Positions 21,174-33,510 are shown, counted from the first letter of the stretch. The stretch is DNA of 64,000 bases from Buddleja alternifolia (GCA_019426215.1 CM033402.1:930001-994000); one strand, 5' to 3'. Numbers and translations are program-made. The notes: generated by a model from the sequence alone, not told the origin.

Positions 21174-23872
21174 GTCGAAGCTGCTAAGACAAATCGCAAA
21201 CGCCTGGAAAGCAGAGATTGGATACTGATAATCCATGGTGAAGACATCCTTTCCAATCTTCCCAAATTGGAGAATGACATTTTCTTGCTCTTGCCCACCA
21301 CCTCCATTTTCAACAGATGCAACCAGCTGGAAGTTCTTTACTGAGGCCACTGTTACACGCCCGTTGAAGTTAAGACACCAGCATTGAAGCTGCTCGTGCC
21401 ATCTCGGGGCCTTGTTCTTCAAAATTAGCATTTCATCTTTTGAGTTTGATAAAGGCCCTGATCGGAAACTATCTGTCCGTGTTGATTTTGACCTAAAAAA
21501 TGAGATTGAAGGAAACGAGTCCAAGTTCCCGGGCAGGAATTCGGTTTGTGTGGGGGCCACACCGTCTGGTTCGATGGAAGATGTGGGTATAGCATCCATG
21601 AGACACTGCATTCGCCTTGGACCCCTGTATCATAATATCCATTTACATTAGCGGGTCAAAAAGGGTCATTTTGAAAGTTTTTGTTTCAATCAATAACGGG
21701 AAAAATGCAGCATAGTCCTGTAGGGTAGGTTGCTTTGCAATTTTAGTCCAATTGTTTATGCAAAATTAGTTTCATAGGATGTATTCTTTTGCATTTTAGT
21801 CTCAGATATTAAAAAATCTATAGAAACTGTTAGTTTGGTCGCATGCAAGGGCGTGACATTCACACATGAAATTTCATGTGCTTTTAGTGGATGAGACCAA
21901 AATTTCAAAAATAGATAAATAAATATATAAAATCCTACAGGACTATTTTTGCAACTTTGAGAATAATGAGACTAAAATTGCAATAAGCGCTATCCTATGG
22001 AACTAACACCGCAATTTTCCCAATCAGTAACATCGATCTTAAGCTTATGCATCAAATTTAATACAAAATTTGTTAGAGGCATTGATCTATCACCTTGAAC
22101 CTACGACATTCAACTCATATGATATGTGGGCTACGGAATAGTTGCCAGCGGGGACCCTTGGGGAGACTTGTCTCATTCCAACTAACCTTGTGGAACGAGA
22201 TTTAGTGACCTTAGCTCCAGTGTTCGGGGGCTGAGCATCATAGATTGTGAACTTGGTTCCCAAGAAATTAGACCTGTCGTTGCCGAATGAGGATTTTTAA
22301 TCTTGAAGGTTAGGGAGGAGTACAAATTTCTACAAGTTGGATTTACCTCAACTTCCCAATGTAGTTGCTACTGCCCTTTGATACATCGTCAGCATTTAGG
22401 GATATTATATAGTCTGTATAAGCTGCCCGTCTACATCTTCGAGCAGCAAGAAGGAATTTCCCATCATCATTAGAAGCTGTTGAAAGAGAAAAACGTGAAG
22501 AGTAAAGTAATGCAGCGAGAGAACCAGAAACTTAGAATGTGTTTGGGTCTTTCTCTTTGAGCTTATTTGGATCATTTCAAGTTATAATGGATTTCAAAAT
22601 TCCATGGAACTATATTGAGCTATTTTTTCAAGCATTAGGGTGGATTTCAAATGACTCCAAAACGGAGTCATTTGAAATTCGTCCTCCAAATCCATTCCTC
22701 AAATACAAATTTATCAATCCAAACCAACCTTACTGTCCGGTGCGACTTATAATTGTAACAGGGGTAGAATGTGCATGAAATTATGTATTTGCAACTTTTT
22801 ATTTGATGAGAATAAAGATAGGTCAATGCAGGTGTCAAAGAAGATGAGAATCCATAAACGAAGCAATTTACCTTGATTCAAGTTAAGGTAAAGGTGATAT
22901 GTTTGAGTGCCACGGTTTCTCTTTATGAAACACTGAATCAGGGTGTTTCTTGGACCCGGCTGCAGCAAATAATCACCAAATATATTTTCAGAAAATGCTA
23001 GAGAGAGGAGATAAGGACAACAAGAATATGTGTCAATTAAAAAACTTCTTGATCCAAAGCCCTTGTGTCAGGTGTTTGTGATTAGAAATGATCTTTCCAA
23101 GAAAAACATAGAATAGTAATATACACCTTCAAAGAATAAATATGATACAAAGGAGTTTTGGAATCCGAGGAGAACTAGAAAACGCATGACATAGCCAATT
23201 TTATATAAATGAGCTATTTTCAAAGCAAAAGTGCACTAAAGATCCTCCCATCTCAATTCCCGACAATTTTCTAAACAGGCAAGCCTATGACCTCCATCCT
23301 TTTGAATTAATTGACTTCCCAATTACATTAGCCAAGAAATAAAACGATAAGCATTTCAAAACACTCTCATTACAACTCAGGAATCATGATTTATATTGTA
23401 TCCAAAGATAAGTACCAAACACCCACACAACATACAGTAGCTACAATCACATGTGGGAAAATATAAATGCCAATAGAGTGACTAAAACAACATATCAATA
23501 AAACGAAACAAGAATTTGAACCTGCTTCAAGGAAATGGGGAATGTCAACTGCCCGGAAACTTCCAAGTTCCTCACAATTTCTTTCATTATTTCTCTCCAA
23601 CTCCTACAAACACCAGCACAAGAAACCACATTCTTTCGTGGTGGCCACAAACACTCGGATTCCTCAACCCGTATCAAAACATCCCTCAAAAGCTCTGGTG
23701 GCATATTAGCCCAACAACTTTGCCTTGGATTATCAACAACAATCACCGAACAATCCTCAACTACGCGATGAGACCTCGATCTCAATCCATAACTGAATCT
23801 CCCTTCAAACCCTTTCCTAGATATGCTCCCAAACTCACCCTTCATATCCTGAATTATACTCTTAAGTGACAT
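21153..23872 (-). CDS. Tubby-like F-box protein (TLP), 5 coding exons, 406 aa
   Basis: Coding exons on the minus strand: 23872-23522, 22959-22872, 22476-22347, 22273-22094, 21624-21153; all introns are GT-AG and phases join correctly to 406 residues. Plant TLPs combine an N-terminal F-box, which can join SCF ubiquitin ligases, with a Tubby domain that binds membrane phosphoinositides. Residues about 54-100 are the F-box ([14 protein letters not shown], then [16 protein letters not shown]). The Tubby domain follows from about 118: [64 protein letters not shown], and the canonical end [15 protein letters not shown]. The start [10 protein letters not shown] is the usual TLP start; 13 extra in-frame upstream codons exist but match nothing in the family. 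The gene is divergent from NHX, and two introns carry foldback repeats. Confidence 0.95.
21697..22021. mobile_element. Foldback MITE in TLP intron 4
   Basis: GGGAAAAATGCAGCATAGTC then CTGTAGGG at the left is mirrored by CCTATGGAACTAACACCGCA then ATTTTCCC at the right. A partial copy of the right half occurs in NHX intron 13 (about 32060-32203, GAGACTAAAATTGCAATAAG). It is oriented within the intron away from splice sites. Confidence 0.6.
22540..22738. repeat. Intronic MITE-like repeat with perfect 15-bp hairpin (TLP intron 2)
   Basis: ATTTCAAATGACTCC (22644-22658) and its exact reverse complement (22664-22678) flank a 5-base loop. Around it, TGGATTTCAAAATTCCATGG-type and AAATCCATTCCTC words form a wider imperfect inverted repeat. 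The sequence lies wholly inside intron 2. Confidence 0.55.
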
Positions 23873-24514
23873 AATCAGCTCAACTCCACAAAACCAAATA
23901 TTTATCCACAAATTGCAATCAATTAAGCTAAAATACCAAAACCCTCTCTAAAAAACTAACTTCAATTGAATATCATCATAACAGTCAATCCAATTACAAT
24001 AAATGGTAGCCTTTATACCCTGAAATTAAGCTGCTTGTGCCCAGATAACATGCTAAAATTTCAGACTACACATAAAAGGAATGCCAATATATATTTATAT
24101 ATATACATGTCAATATAAATACAACCAACCCATATCACAAAAAATCAGCATTTCTAGAAAGAACCCTTCAAGGATCGAGAGCCACACAGATCTGTACACA
24201 AAACTATATTTCATCAAAACAAGATCTTTGTACACGGTAGTTGGGCATTACATAATTACACTGGAATAGGACAATTAGGGTCTTTTGCTTTTAATTAGAG
24301 CTTCATATTTGTTTACATACTGTAGAAGATAATGGAGTAAAATTGAAGAGAATAGGGTTGGTGAAAGAGTGTTAATAGAATTTTGTGAGTATTTTTTAAG
24401 GTTGCTTTATGACTTGGGTTTTTCCGCAAGGAGGATAATGTTGAGGAAGTCCCTTTCGGGTGATTCTAAGGTTCGTTCGGGTCCAATAAAGTCGTTGCAT
24501 CAAATAATATTAGA
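23873..24514 (-). promoter_or_regulatory. Upstream region of the TLP gene
   Basis: No other gene is present. AT-rich, with TATATA runs at about 24090-24107. The 5' untranslated region and promoter of the TLP gene must lie here, bounded upstream by the Mutator-like element. No specific core promoter element can be assigned with confidence. Confidence 0.3.
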
Positions 24515-24524
24515 TACAAGGATA

Positions 24525-25419
24525 GAGTAAAAAGCATTTTGCACCTATAAAATTGGGTTTTTGGCATATTTTCACTCTTAAAAATTAAAACACACATTTT
24601 ACACTTTCACTTTTATGGTCCTTGGCAACTTGTACCCCCGATCCATATTCCGGGAAAAGAACTCCTTGACTGAGAGCAAAAATATCTCCACACTTTATTT
24701 TCCACCATGAAGTTCCTGCCAAAAATATAGAAAAGTCAAAAAAGTATCATTATCTACCTAAAAACTGGCATAGTCCTATTTCTTTTTAAAAAATAGAGCA
24801 AACGTGACTTCTTCATATTAAAAAGTTAAGCAGATGGAATCGCAATGTTCAAGCAATATGCAAACCTATTGGCACTATGGACAAGATCTTGTACGTTGTC
24901 ATTGTGGCCATGTTTTGCCATTAAAAGCCTATTGGCAAAAGAATAATCCGGGTAGTAAATTGTAAAAATGCCCAAATTATGGGGTAAGATGTTATTTACT
25001 TTCATTCTTTTTTTTTTTTTTTGGTATTTGGTGATGATTATTTATTTTCATAGTCTAACAATTATATTGCATAAATTCCAACTTATAAATGAAGTCTATT
25101 TCACTGTGAATTTGGATGTGGATTCTCTAAATGGTATGATTAGGAGATGTGTTACACAGCAAAAAAGAATCATACCAAATCACATTTGGGTCTTTAGCAA
25201 TAATTTTGGTAGGAAAAATACGTGTTCACTGATTTACCCTTGAAATATTAAAAAGATTCACCAGAACTCTTGTCTCGTTAACTATTTTAGTGAATTATGA
25301 ATTGGGGGTGCAAGTTGCCAAATATCATGAAAGTGAGGGGTGCAAAGTGTGTGTTTTAATTTCGGAGGGTAGAAAGTGTCAAAACCCCAACTTTTTAGGG
25401 TGCAAAATGCTTTTTACTC
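24525..25419. mobile_element. Non-autonomous Mutator-like element (895 bp) with long TIRs
   Basis: Terminal inverted repeats of roughly 110 bp: the left begins GAGTAAAAAGCATTTTGCAC and the right ends with its complement GTGCAAAATGCTTTTTACTC. Inner TIR motifs such as GGCAACTTG with its inverse CAAGTTGCC and AATTAAAACACACA with TGTGTGTTTTAATT also pair. Flanks TACAAGGATA (24515-24524) and TATAAGGATA (25420-25429) give a 9-10 bp duplication with one mismatch. Long TIRs plus a 9-bp duplication are the mark of MULEs. The interior has no transposase and no recognisable captured gene. Confidence 0.8.
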
Positions 25420-25429
25420 TATAAGGATA

Positions 25430-26448
25430 AGAGTCATAAGTCAGTAAAAAATATTTATATCACTTGCATCCAAATGGTGTTAAATGGGTCGAATCTAATG
25501 GACCCGATCCATCTTGAAATTTTTCATCCCTTTCCATGGTTGTGAATTAAATTAGCAAAAAAAAAAAAAAAACAAGAAAAGGGGCCGATTAATGATATAA
25601 AAAAAATAATAATAAATGGAAAAAAATAAGGGGTAGATTTTGGGGAGTTTGGAATACCAAATCACGATAAAATAGGACTTCACGTAGAATTTATTATCGT
25701 GAATGTCTTGAGACTCGATGCTGAAGATTGGACCAAGTAAAAACGATATGAATGTATCATACAACTCTACTTAAATTTGAGAGTAATATTCTTGTTGATT
25801 CTTTTGATATAATAAGCTATTCTAATATGATGAATAGCGATATTTTACATAGCCCATTATTGAAAATGACGATTGAATGAAATAAATTAAATTATCATAT
25901 GATTGAACAAAATTATTCAACAATTAAATAGTTTGATTGAATTACTATCTAATTAACTTCAAATAAATTATGATTGAAGTATTATATTTTTAAAATTTAG
26001 TATTTCTTTTAAGTTACCACGTGTATATAAAGGAGCTCAACCATTGATTAAACCGCGTTAACAGAATTTCTACCCTGAATAACATCTTCAATTACAACTC
26101 AACTAAACACACAAAACGATGTCTACAATTATGCTTGAAGTATGTTAATTTCTAAATTCATCATTTTTTCGGTCACTAAAATTTACACAAAGACGCCTAA
26201 TCCCCGATTAGATCATGTTAAGAGAAATTCTCTCCCAAGTGATGCCTCAATATGTTATGGTCTAAACAAAACACACACAATATAATCAAATAGTTTCCAT
26301 TAATTAATTTGGCAAACATATTAAAAATACAATTAATATTGGCCACTTGATAAATGCAATACTACAAGATATACACTATACACCATTCTTCTTCTTGGAC
26401 CTTGACAAAGACTCAAAAATTATCAAAAAGAAAAAACCAAACCCAAGA
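25430..26448. other. Intergenic AT-rich DNA
   Basis: No coding sequence recognised. Lies between the Mutator-like element and the foldback repeat upstream of NHX. Confidence 0.4.
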
Positions 26449-26611
26449 CTTGGAAAAATTCTAAATTGGTCCTACATTAATAGTTCTGATTGCTTTAACA
26501 CCACGCATTTGTGTTGAGGTACTCATGTAAAAACCACCTACCCCAGTTCAAATATGTGGTGTTAAGGCAACCAGAACCAATAATATGGGTGTGTCATAGA
26601 ATTGCTCCAAG
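26449..26611. mobile_element. Foldback MITE with about 56-bp arms
   Basis: CTTGGAAAAATTCTAAATTG at the left pairs with the complement of GTCATAGAATTGCTCCAAG at the right. Inner motifs TGATTGCTTTAACACCAC and GTGGTGTTAAGGCAACCA pair as well. It abuts the SINE copy that follows. No target duplication is clear. Confidence 0.55.
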
Positions 26612-26815
26612 ACCGGATAACTTAGTGATATGACCGGTATTTGCTTTCACTTTCACGTGGGATGTCCTAGGCTCAAGTACAATAGACTGTCACAAGTTGT
26701 GATTTTTCTCTTTTTATTTGGAATTTTACACGATTTGTATGACTCATAATTAAAAATTATCGGCCCGAAATTGTAGGGTAGGCCGGTAGGGTATCCCGTT
26801 AGAAAAAGAAAAATT
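26609..26815 (+). mobile_element. tRNA-related SINE, copy B (uninterrupted)
   Basis: Carries the family words CACTTTCACGTGGGATGTCC (B-box region), TGTCACAAGTTGTGATTTTT, TTTATTTGGAATTTTACACG and ACTCATAATTAAAAATTATC. It reads straight through the point where copy A at 11191/13869 is broken by a Helitron. It lies just upstream of the NHX promoter. Confidence 0.6.
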
Positions 26816-26939
26816 TAACAGGCCCACTAAATATTAAGGACTCACACGACGACCCAATAACTGCATGTACACCTGCTCCCTCAGCCGCCAACAGAGAATC
26901 AAAACCTTCACTGTCCTAGCTTTCGCGGGAGTCAAATTC

Positions 26940-28018
26940 GTATATATATAATACAGTATATATATTGCTTAAAACTCTTTTTCTTCTTCTCTGTTCTCTT
27001 ACACGTTAAGCATTTTAAAAAACCACTTTTAATCCCCAAAAATTGCAAGAAAATCGTTGCAAATGCCCTAATTCTTCGCATCTCCATTTCATTGCACATC
27101 GAATTATTGCAGAGGTAATTAATTGTTGATTGTTTTTCTCGAGTTCTAATTATCTGCGTTTTTGTTTTGTTTTCGTTTTTTGATTAGTTATGATTGATCA
27201 AAGTTCATAGTTAGGGTTTTGAGGTTTTGGATTCTGATTACAGTTAAAGGCGAAGAATCGTAGTATTTTTTTGGCTTGATCAATGCAATCAACATCAAAT
27301 TCATCTGCTGAATGATCGTGTTTCACGTATTTTCTGTTAACTGTTTGATATGATTTGATTGTTGACTTTTAAATTTCTGTTTGTAATCTGAGGATTTGGC
27401 TGTATTAAGTTTTACATTCGTGTTGTTGTTCTGTAGAGAATTCATTTTCTGGCAGTGATCGTTTAAGCTATTTTTGATTTCTGAAGCAGAAGATATTTTG
27501 TTTTTAATTAGCTATGTTTGATCAAGGTTCATATTTAGGGGTTTTGAGGTTTTGAATTATGATTACAGTTAAAGGATTCGTAATCGGAAGAAAGAGGTGA
27601 AAAACCGTAGTACTTTTTTTGGCTCGATCAGTGCAATCAACATCAAATTCATTTGCTGAATGATCGTGTTTCATATATTTTCTATTTACTGTTTGCTTTG
27701 ATTTGATCAGACTCTTGAATTTTCGTCATGAGTCTCTGACTGTATTTAGTTTACATTGATCAAATTGCAATCCACATCAAATTCCTCTACTGAATGTTCA
27801 TGTTTCACCTATTTTATATTTACTGTTTGCTTTGATTCAACTGGTGAACATTTAAAATTTTTCATCATAAGTCTCTGACTGTATTTAGTTTACATTCCTT
27901 TTGTTGTTCTGCAAAAAAAATTCTCCGGTAGTGATCATTTAATTGAACCCTTTTTCATTTCTGAAGCAGACAAAGGAAAATTAGTTCTTCCAGTCCCGGT
28001 GACTGGTAAGCCGGAGAT
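26940..28018 (+). promoter_or_regulatory. NHX core promoter, 5' UTR and long 5'-UTR intron
   Basis: A TATA-like run (26941-26960) precedes a CT-rich leader. The leader ends at a donor AGAG|GTAATT (exon end 27114). The acceptor CTGAAGCAG|ACAAAG starts the next exon at 27970. The roughly 855-bp leader intron contains three diverged repeats (see separate entry). Long 5'-UTR introns often raise expression in plants. Splice sites are inferred from consensus, not from transcripts. Confidence 0.5.
27187..27969 (+). repeat. Three imperfect direct repeats in the NHX leader intron
   Basis: Blocks begin near 27187, 27502 and 27757. They share TTAGGGTTTTGAGGTTTTG-like sequence (first two), GCAATCAACATCAAATTCAT, CTGAATGATCGTGTTTCA and GTCTCTGACTGTATTTAGTT. 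The first and last blocks both end in the acceptor-like TTCTGAAGCAG, at 27489 and 27969, so the intron offers two equivalent 3' splice sites. Confidence 0.75.
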
Positions 28019-31000
28019 ATGGGGAGCATTGCGGCTTCTGCACTGATAAGATTAGGGGCTTTCACTTCTGGTTCGGATCAGGTTTCTGTTGATTCCATAA
28101 CGCTGTTCGTTGTGCTCCTTTGCGCTTGCATTATAATTGGTTATCTCCTCGAAAAAAAGCAATGGATAAACGAGTCCATTACTGCTCTTTTTATTGTGAG
28201 TTCTCTGTCCTAAGATTTTTGTTTCTTCATTGATTTAACTATTTTGTAGTTGTGATTTAGCTGATGGTTTGGCTACAGGGTTTGGGCACAGGAATTATCT
28301 TACTTCTGGCTACTAAAGGAAGGAGCTCAAGGATATTGGTATTCAATGAAGAGCTCTTTTTTATATATGTCCTACCACCTATTATATTTAATGCGGGGTG
28401 AGTTTAAGTTTTTTTTTCAGCTTTTCTCTGTTGCCTGTAATGTCTGTCATCTAATCGTGCAATTGGTTCCACTTAAAGGAGATTGGAAGTAATAAGCTAT
28501 AACGGTCTTTTCCTGTACGAGTGCAAATGTTGGACCTTGATGAATGATGACTGAGATGTTATGTCTTTGTCTATTTTTCATTTGCTCGTAATAATTCGTA
28601 TGAACTTGGAATCTGATCAATTTTTATTTTCTTTATGGTTTTCCAGGTTTCAGGTGAAGAAAAAGCAATTTTTCAAAAACTTCACGACAATTAGTTTGTT
28701 CGGTGCTGTTGGGACAGTGATATCCTTCTGCGTCATATCATTTGGTATGACGTTGACATCATTGTAAATCTGCAATATGCGTTGGGCTTTATATTTCGCC
28801 TGTTACCCATTCGAAACAAAAAGAATCACGTGCTAACATATTAATTAATCATGTAAAATATCTTAAATGTGTTTTTAGTTCACGTGTACGCGAATATGCC
28901 TAAGTCATAGAATTCCTCTATGGACAGCCTGATGCTCTTGGTGTGAGTTGCAATACTTTCCGTAATCTTGTAAACCTATGGGACATTTTTGGTTATTGTC
29001 GAGTCAATTTAGGTGTTTTTCTTGATCGCACGCTTATTTCTATGACTTACTGTCTCTGCTTGTTGTTGAGCTACATTCCTCTATATGTATTGTTTATGAG
29101 GTAGCCTATTGCTAATTCTTAGACTATCTCAGGCGCAAAAGTGTTATTTGAGACATTGGACATTGGCTATTTGGAGCTCCGGGATTATCTTGGTATCTTT
29201 CTATTCCCTATATATTCATCTCATGTTTGCAATTTCAATGTCACACATCTCTGTGGCTATGGACGTTAGTTCCATGAATGTTTTCTTGGAATGATTTTCT
29301 CATTGTTATAATAAATATTCACATTGTGTTGGTACCCTCTACCGCCAAAGGTTGAACTAAATATGACTTCTTGTATGATCCTATTAAATATACTTCAGCA
29401 TCGCTCTCCACGGAATGAGATTTACTAATAAATTTTTTGAATCTTATTCATTACAATTATTCTTTCTGCGCTCACAAACTTATTCAACTTGATTCGTACA
29501 GCTCTTGGAGCCATATTTTCAGCCACAGATTCTGTGTGCACTTTGCAGGTATGGATAAATATACAACTTATTTTGTTCTCTGCAATAAATGGTAAAGAGC
29601 TGACAAGGAGGGGAACCAATGACTCATTTAACTTACCTTTTTGGCTTGATTGATAGGTTCTTAATCAGGATGAGACGCCTTTACTCTACAGTCTAGTCTT
29701 TGGGGAAGGCGTGGTGAATGACGCTACATCTGTAGTGTTTTTTAACGCAATTCAGAAATTTGACCTCTCAGAAATTAACTTAAGAATGGCTTTGAAATTC
29801 ATTGGCAATTTCCTTTCTTTATTTATAACCAGCACTCTTCTAGGTGTTGTGGTGAGTTTTCATCTCCTTCTTCCTCATACTGAAGATTGGTGATTTTTTG
29901 TTATTCATCAGCTTTTATCTTCCTTATACTGGAATTATTTACCTGAACAGTCTGGCATGTCAAAACTTGGCAATTGATTAGTGATATTTTAAATCCTCAA
30001 GTTGTTGGGAGAAAGTTAATTTTTGGCATCATAGTGTTGTGGACTTCTTTCACAACGATTCTCACGGATTAGTAGATCAAAATGTCAGCCTTTGTTTAAT
30101 CTTTGTGTTTCATTGTTAAAATGCAGATTGGATTGCTATGTGCATACATTATTAAAAAGTTGTATTTTGGAAGGTATGTCTCTGCAAGCAAAGTCTTTTT
30201 GAAGTTATCTTTATTATGCACTAAAGTGCCAGTATATTAATGTATTTCAAGGGGTTATACAGATATTTGTGTAGCTTCCACATATCAGAGCGTCGAAGAT
30301 AACTTTACTACTAAACCATCAGCACTAACGTCCAAATTTCAGGCACTCAACTGATCGTGAGGTTGCGTTAACGGTTCTCATGGCTTACCTTTCTTATATA
30401 ATCGCAGAGGTGCCCTTTCCTTTTACCATTTGCTGAATTTCTATTATATGCTTTCTTAATAGCGCAAATTACATAGACACCCTCTTTGTCAAAGACAGCT
30501 GAATTACGAAAAAATGCCCCTAGGACTGAGAAGTTACTGTAACTTACCGTGTCAATAAAATCATATTACAATTTTGCCCATGTTTTTTGAGTTGACAAGA
30601 TATGGCAAGGGGTATCTTTGTAATTTGCAAAATCTTAAGGGACTTTTACTAATTACTCAATAAGTGAGGGGGTTTGCATGTAATTGTCCCTTCTTAAGAG
30701 TAATGTTGCTACTTAAACAAGGACAGTAAATTACTATGACTTATCACGTTCATTGCACCAATCTTGCAGCTGTGTGACTTGAGTGGAATTCTTACTGTGT
30801 TCTTTTGTGGAATTGTCATGTCGCACTATACCTGGCATAACATGACGGAAAGTTCTAAAGTTACCACTAAGTAAGCTAAATTACCTTTGCGACCCCCGAC
30901 CCCACCCAATACTATACCTGGCATAACACTGACATTATTGCTTCATTACTTGCTTCTTCTGCAGGCATGCTTCTACCACTATGTCACTCATCGCCGAGAC

Positions 31001-32863
31001 TTTTATCTTCCTTTATGTTGGTATGGATGCATTAGACATTGAAAAGTGGAAACTTGTGAGCAACAGGTAATTTGACATCTCCTGAAGACTCTACAAATTA
31101 ACCTATGCTATATTCTTCTTTCACCTTAAATGCTGCAATCATATTTCTGATCCACTTCGATTTATTTTATGTTTCACCTATTGGACAACACCGATTGTCT
31201 CAGTATGACACATGTCCCATTCTTCTGTTTCACATTTTGATTTTTTGCTAGAAGTCAGTGATATGGTTTAGAAAAGTAAAATAATGGGACATGTTCCATA
31301 CACTGAACCACCGTCTGGAGCATCGAGTACATTTGCTTCTTAGTCGGAATGAACAATTTGAATGAATGTAATTATATACACAATATGTTGCTATTTTTTT
31401 TAATTTGAATGAAAAAATTTCCACAGCCCCAGAAAATCTGTTGCAGCAAGTGCAGCGCTGCTTGCACTTGTGTTGATTGGGAGAGCATCATTTGTATTTC
31501 CCCTCTCCTTTTTATCCAACTTAGCGAAGAAGTCCAAGAGAGACGAACTCAACCTCAAGCAGCAGGTAAAACATTTTGCAGAATTATAAACTTTTTGTTT
31601 CATTATCAAGAACTAAATAATAGTATGACTACACAGGTTACAATTTGGTGGGCTGGTCTGATGCGAGGCGCCGTTTCCATGGCTTTGGCTTATAATCAGG
31701 TAAAAGTGTTTCCATTGTAATTGTTTTATAAATCAATTTAATCTAACTATATTTTTGCAGATGTAAAACACAATATTGTTATGATTTGCAGTTTGCGAAA
31801 TCTGGCCATACGCAGCAGCCAGGGAATGCGACCATGATTACTTGCACCATTTCCGTAGTCCTTTTCAGTACAGTGGTAAGAAGATTATTCTCCACGATAT
31901 TTGCAGCTTTGGTCTATTTATTTACAAATTTACAGAATTAGACTCAGATGATCTATTTTCTTTCTTCTTTTAGTCCCAACCATTAAAAAAATGGATCGAA
32001 ATATGTTCGTTTGCCAAGTGACCATTACTAAACGTCTAAACCCTTAGGAGGGCGAGGCATCAAATTCCATCCATTTTTAAAGGATGAGACCAAAGTTGGA
32101 AAAAGAAAATCCTATAAACTGTTTTTGCAACTTTGAAAATGAGACTAAAATTGCAATAAGTCCTATTCTATGGGACCAAAATTGAAATTTCCACTTATTA
32201 TCCTATCTTATTTGACATCTACTCGTTTCTAATAATAATAATAATTACAAAGGGATAATTACATGCACACCCCTTTTTCATTGGGTAATTATACCCCTAA
32301 GATCTTGGAAATTACCAAGTCACCCCTCTAATGACCCTGTCAGATCTAACGACTCGAAGGACACGAAAGACGGGAGGTGAAATTATAATCTATTTCTAAT
32401 GACATGGGTGAAATTATAATATATTATTAGTCAGACAAAGTTATGGTAATTTATCAAACTTTAAAGTGTTTTTCATGCACAGGGTGTGGGTGTCTGTGTA
32501 CTAAACCCCATTAATAATATCATCTTCTCTTGTTCCTTCTAGGTTTTCGGATTCCTAACCAAGCCTCTAGTAAAGCTTCTACTCCCTGCACCAACTCATC
32601 AGAGTGCCACAGTTTCTTCAGAACCTTCTAGTCCGAGATCTTTGACGCTACCACTTCTCAACGAGCAAGAATCAGAAGATAGTCGCATAGGCAGTATAAA
32701 GATTCCACGCTCGCGTAGTTTAGGCTTGCTTCTAAGCTCACCAACCCACACGGTCCATTATTACTGGAAACAGTTCGATAACACACTTATGCGCCCCGTG
32801 TTTGGTGGCAGGGGATTTGTCGGGTCACCAAGTGAAAACTCACCAACAGAAGAAAGAGAATAG
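28019..32863 (+). CDS. NHX: Vacuolar-type Na+(K+)/H+ exchanger (NHX1/2-like), 14 coding exons, 539 aa
   Basis: Exons: 28019-28195, 28279-28397, 28647-28744, 29133-29192, 29502-29548, 29657-29851, 30127-30173, 30343-30409, 30770-30870, 30965-31066, 31427-31565, 31637-31699, 31792-31875, 32543-32863. All introns are GT-AG and the sum is 539 residues, one more than Arabidopsis NHX1. These membrane antiporters swap cytosolic Na+ or K+ for vacuolar H+. Residues 86-94 are the amiloride-site motif FFIYVLPPI. SATD (158-161) and NDATSVVFF with Asp189 are the ion-binding core. Many hydrophobic helices run to about residue 440, followed by a hydrophilic tail with HTVHYYWKQFD and MRPVFGGRGFV, diagnostic of the class I (tonoplast) group. 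The start has no competing upstream in-frame ATG of family type. Introns 8 and 13 hold MITEs. Confidence 0.96.
30462..30690. mobile_element. Foldback MITE family copy 3, in NHX intron 8
   Basis: Right end GAGGGGGTTTGCATGTAATT then GTCCC; interior TGGCAAGGGGTATCTTTGTA, ACTAATTACTCAATAAGTGA. The left end has GCAAATTACATAGACACCCT. Contained wholly in intron 8 (30410-30769). Confidence 0.65.
32060..32203. mobile_element. Partial MITE (right half of the TLP-intron family), in NHX intron 13
   Basis: Shares GGATGAGACCAAA, TTTTTGCAACTTTGA and GAGACTAAAATTGCAATAAG with 21900-22021 and ends TGGGACCAAAATTGAAATTT. The left terminus is missing. Confidence 0.55.
32252..32511. mobile_element. Foldback MITE family copy 4, in NHX intron 13
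   Basis: Left terminus GGGATAATTACATGCACACC then CCTTTTT is the clearest in the family; the right end GGGTGTGGGTGTCTGTGTAC is weaker. It lies about 30 bp upstream of the intron 13 acceptor at 32542, close enough to sit near the branch-point region. Confidence 0.65.
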
Positions 32864-33510
32864 ATAGTTATAATGATGAAGCTAGTGAAAGGATTTTTAC
32901 TTCACTTTCAATATAGTATATTTTTTGAACAAATATAGTGATATTTGTATATACATAACTTAATAGTTTTGGAGGTATATTCATATTAGCTTGAGTTTGT
33001 AAATACTTTTGACAAATCTCTCATAACTATAGCTATTTTTATCCTTTTCTTAATGATATTCTGTATATTCCTGAAGAATCTAAACGTGGTATTAAAGCAA
33101 TTATATGAAGTGATCGATATGTGTGGAGTATGGACTGAACAGTTGGTGCAGTGTCTATTACTGGTATGTATATAGTACAATGTTTGGGTCACAATTTCTT
33201 TGTGTTTGTCAGCATTTCATTTCGTATTCCAATTCAAATATACATGCAAAGTTTCTATAATGTTTATAAATTATATAACTTGACACACATTTATGAAACA
33301 AAATACAAGATGAAATACAAATTGCAATATAAAATCCAAAGAAGATTCAAAGTGAGGCACACGAGGTCAACCTCACTCCCCTTTGTTGGCTTATTGTCTC
33401 GTCATTTTTTCTACTAATTCATGTCTGGCACTTGCAAGTACACAAAATGTGGACTAGGGATACAAACAACCAACTTGATCTTGAGCTCGTAAGAGAAAAA
33501 GAAGCTCGAC
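32864..33510. other. NHX 3' flank and intergenic DNA
   Basis: Holds the NHX 3' untranslated region, whose end is not determinable here. An 88-codon frame at 33151-33417 has no recognisable similarity. AT-rich. Confidence 0.4.

Noticed and set aside
24968..25243. Captured host gene inside the Mutator-like element
   Set aside because: The 91-codon frame is hydrophobic low-complexity sequence with no recognisable similarity.
29193..29501. NHX intron 4 as a U12-type intron (donor GTATCTTT, branch-like TTATTCAACT near the acceptor)
   Set aside because: The donor departs from the near-invariant GTATCCTT at +6 and the branch match is weak; an ordinary U2 intron explains it.
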